In this document: in pieces, positions 5,435 through 11,272 of the stretch
Layout of the letters: each line of letters opens with the position of its first letter
Numbering within the stretch: position 1 is the first letter of the stretch
Assembly: GCA_026770615.1 (NCBI GenBank)
Contig: MU631411.1
Coordinates: 190,265 to 201,536 of the forward strand
Source: Pavlovales sp. CCMP2436
Lineage: Eukaryota > Haptophyta > Pavlovophyceae > Pavlovales
DNA: 11,272 nt
Direction of reading: 5' to 3'
Notes under the pieces: generated by a model
Database searches by the model: none
The model's input: the letters and a program-made list of their open reading frames with translations, nothing else
Told to the model about the DNA's origin: nothing
Position numbers and translations under genes: made by a program

Positions 5435-7063
5435 ATGAGTGCCCTGGCCCTCCTCCTCTGGCTGCTCGCCATGACGCTTGCCCTGACGATCGCGCTCGCG
5501 CTCGTGTTGTGGGCCGCGTGGGAGCGGCGCGTGGCCCTCGTGCCGCTCGCCGCGCGCTACTTTGCCAAGCTGGAGCTCGGGCTCGACGACCTGCGCGTGA
5601 GTTGTGTGGTGTCAGCCGAACCGCTCGGCCGCCTCGCCGCGCTCGATTCACCATTTGACAGCCTGTCCGTCACGCTGCTGGCCTGCTCCATCGACACACC
5701 GTTCGCAAACGGCGCCTCGAGCGACAGCTTTGCGCACTGCAAGTCGATCGTCGTGCGCCTGCTCAAGCGGCCCAAGGTTCTACGCCGCTTCGACGCTCAC
5801 GTGGTGGTGGAGGGCATGGACGCACGCTTCGTGGCATACAACACCTCCTTCTCGGACACCAACGTGCAGCGCCTCGCAAACTCCATCGCCGGGCCGAGCC
5901 AGTCCACGGCCGAGCCCCTGCCGACTACTGAGCCCGCGCCCGCAACGGCGGTGGCGACCGCGGACGCGCAGGCGGAGCAGGCGCGGGCGGAGCAGGTGCA
6001 GAGCGCCAGGCTTGTGGTGCTGCAAGATGTGCGCATTGCAGACGCGTCCATTGCCGTGCAACTCAACACGAGCAACACCACCGAAGGCGCGCGCAGTGTC
6101 CTGCCCAGCATCCTGCTACGAGACGAGTATCTCGACCTGGAGCTGCTGAGCGGGCCGCCGGGCCTCGCGCTGATTGCGTGGCTCAACGGGGTAGTCTTCA
6201 GGACACTTGCCTGCTCCTCCGTCGCGGCGGTGCGTGCCATCTTCGATGTGCCGCTCGCATCCACCGACATGCTGGTCGGCCACTCGCTGGATCTACTAGA
6301 CTGCGTGATCAGCGGCGCCGGCCAGTTCCTCCCGGGGGCGGAGCTCGCCTCCGGGGTGACGAGCGGCGTGCGCGCCCTCATGTCCGGCGCACACGAGAGC
6401 GCGGGCGGGCTGATGGACGCCATGACCGCCACCGCCTCAGGGGTCGCCGTGGGAGCGTCGAGCGGCTCACCTCTCGAGTTCATCACGACCGTGCGAACGG
6501 GCGCCAAGACGCTGACCGCTGGCGTGGGCACGAGTGCCAGTTCCCTTGCAGTCGGCATGGGCGGAGCGGGCGACAGCGTCCTGGGCGGGATCGACAAGTT
6601 CGCCGCGCGCCTGGGCCCAGCCGCTGGACTGGTGACAGGCGCCACCGGCGCAGCGCGCGAGGTGCTGGGTGGCGCAGGCGCCGGCGTGACATCAGTCGCA
6701 ACCGGGCTCGCGTCAGGCAGCGGACAAATCGTGGGTGGGGTAGTGGGAGGCGTGGCTGGCGTGGCTTCGGCCATGGTACAGGGCGACGCTCGGCAGCTGA
6801 TCGGGGCAGGGGAGGAGCTCGTGGGTGGGCTGCTCGGAGGCACTGCGACCATCGCTGGCGGGGCGCTCGGCGCCGTGGACGCGGTGGGCCGCGGAGTGGC
6901 CAGGGGCACGATCGCAGCGGCGCACGGCCTCGGCGACGCTGCGTCTGCCGCGGGCAAGGGCGTCTCTGACGGCCTGGCAATGGTGGCGGGCGGCTTCATG
7001 CTGCCGTTTGGTTGCGACAAGAAGAAGCCCAGCCAGCGCTCGAGCGACGAAAAGAGCAAGTGA
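5435..7063 (+). CDS. Membrane-anchored protein with Gly/Ala-rich amphipathic C-terminus, function unknown
   Basis: The gene encodes 542 residues with no visible intron. The ATG at 5435 sits in GCGCCATGA, which has a purine at -3. Residues 4-28 are a strong hydrophobic helix (N-terminal anchor or signal anchor). Residues 30-150 and 190-290 are strand-rich, with VVVEGMDARFVAYN and LQDVRIADASIAVQL. These resemble the repeating strands of AsmA-type or bridge-like lipid-transfer folds, but this is only a resemblance. A low-complexity Ala/Pro/Thr/Gln linker separates them (about 152-188). Residues 293-520 are Gly/Ala/Val-rich with many G-x3-G and GG-V-x-GG spacings, such as IVGGVVGGVAGVASAM, recalling the amphipathic C-terminal helices of VPS13-like proteins. 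A polar Lys/Ser tail ends the protein. A role at a membrane or lipid surface is inferred. Confidence 0.75.
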   Translation: MSALALLLWLLAMTLALTIALALVLWAAWERRVALVPLAARYFAKLELGLDDLRVSCVVSAEPLGRLAALDSPFDSLSVTLLACSIDTPFANGASSDSFAHCKSIVVRLLKRPKVLRRFDAHVVVEGMDARFVAYNTSFSDTNVQRLANSIAGPSQSTAEPLPTTEPAPATAVATADAQAEQARAEQVQSARLVVLQDVRIADASIAVQLNTSNTTEGARSVLPSILLRDEYLDLELLSGPPGLALIAWLNGVVFRTLACSSVAAVRAIFDVPLASTDMLVGHSLDLLDCVISGAGQFLPGAELASGVTSGVRALMSGAHESAGGLMDAMTATASGVAVGASSGSPLEFITTVRTGAKTLTAGVGTSASSLAVGMGGAGDSVLGGIDKFAARLGPAAGLVTGATGAAREVLGGAGAGVTSVATGLASGSGQIVGGVVGGVAGVASAMVQGDARQLIGAGEELVGGLLGGTATIAGGALGAVDAVGRGVARGTIAAAHGLGDAASAAGKGVSDGLAMVAGGFMLPFGCDKKKPSQRSSDEKSK

Positions 7064-7711
7064 GTCCGAGAGCGGTCTTGATGCAGCCTACGTCTTGAAC
7101 GCAGGGCTAGCGCCTGACAGCCAGTGCGAGCGAATGCGTGCGCAATGCCGCGGCGCGCCACATCGATTTGAAGTTAAGCGAGCTATACGCCTGTAGGTCT
7201 ATCACTAGAATTCCTATACTAAAGCGGGATCAGCGAGTGGAGACTCTGGCTCCCCCTCCCCATTGCACGCAATCGCGCCAATTTGCGTGGCACTAATTCG
7301 GATTTCGACCTGGTCAGTTTGGAATCGATCAAGCTAGCGATCTCGAGCTCAGACTCTGTGGGTTTCGACGTGTGCCCTGGCCCAGTCTTCGCCGGTCGGC
7401 GCTGCACACTAGTTACATAAACATAAATTGTTACTGATAATAATAACTTTATAAAGTATGTGTAGCACTTTAACTAACTATTTTACGTATATAATTATAA
7501 TTAATATAGATAATTTATTATACTCCGGCGCGGCCTGCCGGGACGCCCAAAGTTGTATATGAAATAAAGTAATATAATACATGCGGGTATTGAATCACGG
7601 GAGTGGACATCCGATGCCCCATTGCCCAGGCCTGGCCACTGCCTGGCCTCGCCGCAGGCCCGCAGCCCAGTCAGCACCTTGGCGAGGCCGCCTCAGCCCG
7701 CGCGCCCGGGC
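7064..7711. other. Convergent intergenic region with AT-rich island
   Basis: This lies between the ends of two convergent genes and should hold both 3' untranslated regions and polyadenylation sites. An AT-rich island spans about 7409-7530. AAATAAAG at about 7562-7569 is a possible polyadenylation signal on the plus strand. A perfect 9-base inverted repeat, GGCCTCGCC 7645-7653 with GGCGAGGCC 7681-7689, lies within 70 bases of the RFC4 stop and could form a hairpin in its 3' untranslated region. No gene is seen. Confidence 0.6.
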
Positions 7712-8832
7712 TCATGATCCGGCTGTCCTGCAGATGGTCGCAAAGACGTTGAGCAGCTGCAGGTACTCGTTCGCGCCGTCGACGAGGTTCTTGTCCGCCA
7801 CCGCGAGCACGCTGGAGACCCGCGCTTTGGCGTTATCGCTATAGGTGCAGCTGACGACGACAGCGGACGAGAGCTGCGAGACCAGCTGGCCGGCCGGGTA
7901 GCCCTGCAGCAGCAGCGCGTCCACCTCCGTCTGGATCTGCTTAAACCCGTTCGGCTGCTGGCACGTCGCGAGCAGGAGCTGCACCGTCGCGGCGGGCACG
8001 GCGCCTGAGATGTCGAGGACGGCCTGCTCGGCTATGGTCCCGTCCATCGCGAGGCGGTGCAAACTCTGCATCATCTGGATCGCCTTGCGCATGTCGCCCT
8101 CCGCCTGCTCCTCGATCAGCTCGAGCACCCCCTCGGAGCACGCGATGCCCTCGGCGGCTGCGATCATCGTGAGCCGCTCGAGCGTGGCCGCCTTGGGCAG
8201 CGGCTTGAAGTGAAACTTGGCGCAGCGCGAGGTGATCGGCGGGATAAGCCGGCTGATGTAGTTGCAGATGATGCAGAAGCGCGTAATGCGGCAGTACGTC
8301 TCCATCGTGCGCCGGAGCGCCGACTGCGCGTCGACGGTCATCGAGTCGGCCTCGTCGAGCACGATCAGCTTGTAGGGAGGGATGCTCTGCCCCCTGCGCG
8401 CAGTCCGGCGCAACGCGCGTGCGGCCAAAGGGTGTGCCGTGAGCGGGCACGATACGGGTTGGGGCGATGGGAGCGACGGAACAGGGGCGCGCGGGTAGGC
8501 GCTGCAGGCAGCGCGCACTCGGCGTTCGTCTTGGCGTTCACGGCGACCATGGCGAACGTCTTGATCTTGTTGCGCACGATAGCGATGCCGCGCTCGTCCG
8601 AGGCGTTCAGCTCGAGCACACGCTTCTTGAAGTCAGACCCGTATAGGTCGCGCGCGCAGGCCAGGATCATCGATGTCTTGCCCGTCCCGGGCGAGCCGTA
8701 GAAGATGAGGTGCGGCAGGTTGCGCGTCTCGACGGCCTTCTTCAGCGTGGCCACGACCTCCGTATGGTGCGCAACGTCGTTCACCGTCTTCGGCCGGTAC
8801 TTCTCCACCCACGGCACCGCGCGCGCTTGCAT
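7712..8832 (-). CDS. RFC4: Replication factor C small subunit (human RFC4 / yeast Rfc2 type)
   Basis: This subunit of the RFC clamp loader opens PCNA and loads it at primer ends in the nucleus. Two exons, 8832-8519 and 8393-7712, give 331 residues (the human protein is 363). The protein starts [17 protein letters not shown], matching the family box. Walker [10 protein letters not shown] covers 46-54, LNASDERG 75-82, Walker B LDEAD 117-121, sensor 1 Asn is at 149, the SRC motif with the arginine finger at 160-162, and GDMRKAIQ (sensor 2 region) follows. [12 protein letters not shown] and the C-terminal DGANEYLQL favour the human RFC4 type over RFC2, RFC3 or RFC5. The ATG at 8832 was chosen over one 19 codons upstream because homologous sequence begins just after it. 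Splicing completes a Glu codon (GA|G). The upstream region carries an E2F-like site. Confidence 0.95.
8394..8518 (-). other. RFC4 intron (125 nt, GT-AG, phase 2)
   Basis: The donor is GCCGA|GTGCGC and the acceptor GCGCAG|GGGGCAG. Joining these gives continuous RFC homology, from [15 protein letters not shown] across the junction to [14 protein letters not shown]. The intron is GC-rich, so reading through it stays open for some distance in both flanking frames. Another acceptor seven bases further in (GGGGCAG) would shift the frame and is disfavoured. Confidence 0.88.
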
Positions 8833-9215
8833 GGCTGCGAGAGGTGGCGAGAGGGGCGAGCGCAGCTGACGGGGTTGGCGGTCTTGCACCGGCGGGCCCT
8901 GCTTGCCTCCGAACCCGCGTGCCGCCCGATCGAAGAGAGCGCGCCAAAAGCAGAGGACCGATTTTTAAAAACTCCGCCACATCGGCGGTGGGCGAGAGAG
9001 ATGACAGATGCTGGCAGGTATTTGTGCGTGCGACATCCAACGCGCGCATCGCTCACCCATGTCACTCGTGCCGAGACCTGTGCACTTAAGCGGCTGCACG
9101 TCTGAGCCCGTCGATCGACATTTTAAAAACATAGCAGAGTGGGCGTGGGCGGCAAAGCGCCGCTCGAAATCGCAGGGGGACGTCCGCGCTTTGGTGGACT
9201 GGTGCAGCGTACGGG
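8833..9215. promoter_or_regulatory. Divergent promoter between RFC4 and the 9216 gene
   Basis: These 383 bases separate two start codons facing away from each other. GCGCCAAA at 8941-8948 is, on the minus strand, TTTGGCGC, an exact fit to the E2F consensus TTTSSCGC, about 110 bases upstream of the RFC4 ATG; RFC genes are well-known E2F targets in animals and plants. TTTTTAAAAA at 8962-8971 and TTTTAAAAA at 9121-9129 are AT-rich, near-palindromic elements, one nearer each gene, that could serve as TATA-like elements. A CCGCC/GGCGG inverted repeat follows the first. Confidence 0.5.
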
Positions 9216-9623
9216 ATGCCGCCACACTCGTCGTTCGCTGACATCCACGCGCTCGTGCGTGCCTTCGACGGCGGATCGCGGGGCGCCTTGCCCTCGTCGA
9301 CGCGCAGCTCCTCGTCCAGCTGCTCGTACCGCAGTGGCGCGGGCGAGGCGGTGCCGGCGCCGAAGCTTTCACAAACCGCGGCCGTCCCGCGCGCGCGCGC
9401 AGTGTCTCGGCCGGGCACGGCCCTCCCACGAGCGCGCACAAAGGCCCCGTCGCAGCCAAGACGAGGCCGCCAGCCGTGCGAGTGGGCAGAGCCCGACGAG
9501 CTTGCGCCGAAGCGGCCGCGGCGCAGAGGCGCGGCCGTCCCGCACGGCTGCTACGTGGACGGCACCGACCTCGACGACGCACACTGGGCCCTGGCCTGCA
9601 GCTGGGAAGTGGGCTCGAGCTGA
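9216..9623 (+). CDS. Short hypothetical protein, 135 residues
   Basis: I do not recognise this protein. The frame is open from ATG 9216 to TGA 9621-9623 with strong G/C preference at third codon positions, as in neighbouring genes. The N-terminus (SSFADIHALVRAF) could form a short helix. A Ser-rich stretch follows at 27-38, then a basic Arg/Pro/Ala middle, a cluster PKRPRRR at 98-104 that resembles a nuclear localisation signal, and a more structured end, CYVDGTDLDDAHWALACSW. It could be a small nuclear protein. It may also be the first exon of a longer gene. Overlapping open frames exist in other frames and strands because of high GC, so the call is tentative. Confidence 0.4.
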   Translation: MPPHSSFADIHALVRAFDGGSRGALPSSTRSSSSSCSYRSGAGEAVPAPKLSQTAAVPRARAVSRPGTALPRARTKAPSQPRRGRQPCEWAEPDELAPKRPRRRGAAVPHGCYVDGTDLDDAHWALACSWEVGSS

Positions 9624-10194
9624 CGCAGATACTCGCGGCTCTCTGCCGCCACGTGCCAACCTGCCGGGCCTCGTGCGGGATACAACGTCGTGCTAGCTGC
9701 TCCGACATAGCTCTCTCTCCGATCTCCGCTGCCGCCTGCCAGACTATGGACCTGAGTATGGAGAACTGAAAAGCTGGCTGTGGATTCACCGGCGGCCACC
9801 GAACGGCACTTTCGCAGCTTGGTGCCGCGTCGCTGGGCTCACACTCAGTGTCTGACTGCACAGTGAAGTTACTCGTTTGACTTATACTGTACTCTGTAGG
9901 AGACCGACTTTAAGTTTAACTCTAAAGTCAGAGAGCTAGATCGAGAGTTGGACTTGGCCGGCCGTAGCTGGTCTACCCATCGCCCACCCAGTCTGGCTCA
10001 GAGTTAGTGCCAGTGGCGCTGTCAGTGCATGATAGCTGATGTCATTGATATCATACTAGATGGGTGCTGAGTTATTGGCAGTGACCAGTCACCCTCATTC
10101 CCGAGAGGAGAGTTCGACTAGCACTTGCCGACCGAGCGCGAGCCCCCGTGACCCGCGTTGGGCGCTGAAAGTTGGGCACCAGATTCCGGGGCGC
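9624..10194. other. Convergent intergenic region, no gene seen
   Basis: This lies between the 9216 gene (+) and the 3' end of VPS51 (-). Two small inverted repeats are present: GACTTTA 9906-9912 with TAAAGTC 9923-9929, and GTGACcaGTCAC at 10081-10092. Base composition is more even than in the genes. Neither hairpin has a recognised role, and I see no RNA gene. Confidence 0.55.
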
Positions 10195-11161
10195 TCAGGA
10201 GGAGGGTTCCCCCGCCCCGCCCGCGTGGCCGGCAGGCTGCGCGGCCAGCTGCTGGCGCTTCGCGTCGCAGAGCGCCTCGATCAGCTCCGTCTCGATGGGG
10301 TCGGGCTGGAGGCACCGCTCGTGCGCGCTGGTCATCACCTCGTCGATGAGCGCCTGGAGCACGGTCGTGTCGTCCACGCATTCCTGCAGCGCCCAGCGCA
10401 GCATGCACGCGTCGACCTGCAGCTGTTGGTAGCCGTGCCGGCCTAGCGTGGTGCAGCGCACGAGCTCGCACAGCGTCTTGAGCGACAGCTTGATCAGCCG
10501 GCCCACAGCGGCGCGCGTGCTCTGCGCCGGTTGCGCCTGCAGCGAAATCTGCCGAGGGCGTGAAATGCGTTTATTTAGTTTTATTGCGTCAGCACGTAGA
10601 TGCACATAATTTAATGTAGGGGGATTCTGGCTGGCGGTGTGTCAATTTCAAGTCAAATATATGTGCATGCGGGAGAGTGGCCAGGGGCGGCGAAGGTGCG
10701 CTGGGGGGAGAGAGGAGGAGGAGTGTGTGTGCGTGTGTTAAGTGTGTGTGTGTGTTAAGTGTGTGTGTGCGTGCGTGTGCGTGTGTGTGTGCGTGCACCT
10801 TGCGCGAGAACATGCGGTCGATGTCCGACTGGATCATGGAGGCGGAGAGCTGCGCCTGCTTCATGCGCGACGTGTACTGCTTCGGCGCCGGCATCACCCC
10901 CGTCGGAACCCACTGCTGCCTGCCCTGCGCCCCGCTCGGCGCATCGTTGAACAAGCAGCCAAACGTGGCCAGCACGCGCGCGGCGTGGCTGATGACCGCC
11001 TCGACGTAAGGGGAGACGGCGCGCGGCTTGGGCAGCACGAGCCAGTCGGTGCTCGCGACAGCGGAGCGGAGCACCTCGCCCAAGTCGCGCGCGAGCAGGT
11101 CGACGCACCTCACGTTGAGCGCATCGGCGGTTTCCTCGAGTTGCAGCACCACCTGCTGGAT
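10195..11161 (-). CDS. VPS51: VPS51 (Fat-free), C-terminal part; gene continues beyond window
   Basis: VPS51 is a subunit of the GARP and EARP tethering complexes, which capture endosome-derived vesicles at the trans-Golgi and recycling endosomes. Two exons are visible: 11161-10799 (121 codons) and 10548-10195, ending in TGA. The first carries ETADALNVRCVDLL and STDWLVLPKPRAV, matching the human region around the RDWL motif, and IQSDIDRMFSRK, matching the conserved IQKLFSE region. The second carries IKLSLKTLCELVRCTTLGRH then GYQQLQVDACML, the most conserved VPS51 C-terminal block, and ends with PDPIETELIEALCD, as in animals. Together the exons encode about 238 residues. The N-terminal coiled-coil half is outside the window. 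Both exon boundaries at 11161 and 10799/10548 are phase 0. Confidence 0.92.
10549..10798 (-). other. VPS51 intron (250 nt, phase 0) with GT/CA microsatellite
   Basis: The donor is CGCAAG|GTGCAC and the acceptor CCTCGGCAG|ATTTCG; joining them gives continuous VPS51 homology. A (CA)n-rich tract on the minus strand fills about 10724-10798, starting right at the donor, with TTAACACACA interruptions. If the intron were retained, the frame would stay open for about 66 codons, mostly His/Thr/Ala then Leu/Pro/Ser, before stopping. Confidence 0.85.
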
Positions 11162-11272
11162 CTGCAGGGGGGGGGTGAGTGGGTGGTCACGGGGAAAGGA
11201 GGCGTGTGCGGTGGGTGGCGTGAGTCCCAGCAGTGAAGAATCAAGAAAAAGAAAAAAAGGAGGGGCGGGGGG
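11162..11272 (-). other. Partial VPS51 intron at window end
   Basis: On the minus strand a C-rich tract (about 11167-11175) leads to CTGCAG|ATC, a strong 3' splice site, and the first codons after it (IQQVVLQLEETA) fit the VPS51 frame. Further upstream a T-rich run (complement of 11245-11260) is a second polypyrimidine stretch. The donor lies outside the window. Confidence 0.7.

Noticed and set aside
5797..7161. A 454-residue minus-strand frame antisense to the 5435 gene
   Set aside because: Its peptide is Pro/Ala/Ser/Thr-rich, the usual antisense image of a Gly/Ala-rich gene. The plus-strand frame has a clear membrane anchor and a good start context.
8365..8889. Use of the ATG at 8889 as the RFC4 start
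   Set aside because: It would add 19 residues rich in Arg, Pro and Gln without family resemblance. The ATG at 8832 is followed at once by the conserved PWVEKYRPK box.
8965..9861. A 298-residue minus-strand open frame antisense to the 9216 gene
   Set aside because: It has Arg/Ala/Ser-rich composition without a domain and runs across the likely RFC4 promoter. I preferred the plus-strand frame, though not strongly.

Overview
This is nuclear DNA of a eukaryote, most likely a unicellular alga or related protist with GC-rich genes. Two conserved eukaryotic genes carry GT-AG introns, coding regions prefer G or C at third positions, AT-rich islands lie between genes, and mobile elements are present. 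The replication factor C subunit and the VPS51 C-terminus are conserved across eukaryotes, so they do not fix the lineage. I cannot name the species.

Layout. 476-1429 (-) encodes a START-like lipid-binding protein with an N-terminal membrane anchor. 1839-2782 (-) is a poorly defined open region with a 272-bp-spaced internal duplication and a 12-bp minisatellite; its 5' end is unclear and abuts a mobile element. About 2891-5255 (-) is the 3' part of a decayed non-LTR (LINE-type) retroelement: a CCHC zinc motif typical of reverse-transcriptase tails, then a degenerate OTU-like protease domain, then a structured 3' region. Two 94%-identical MITEs (3291-3461 and 4351-4518) sit in its reading frame, both at TA targets. 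5435-7063 (+) encodes a 542-residue membrane-anchored protein with a long Gly/Ala-rich tail. 7712-8832 (-) is a complete small clamp-loader subunit (human RFC4 / yeast Rfc2 type) with one 125-nt intron. 9216-9623 (+) is a short hypothetical gene divergent from RFC4. 10195-11161 (-) is the 3' end of VPS51 (GARP/EARP tethering complex) with one complete intron; the gene continues past the window.

The host genes are unrelated housekeeping or membrane-traffic genes and do not look like one pathway or cluster. RFC4 and the 9216 gene may share a bidirectional promoter with an E2F-like site. The most notable region is the nested transposon: removing each MITE with one TA copy brings the flanking retroelement frames back into register, and the OTU domain has Tyr where the catalytic Cys is expected. 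I found no CRISPR array, tRNA, rRNA or bacterial-type defence system.
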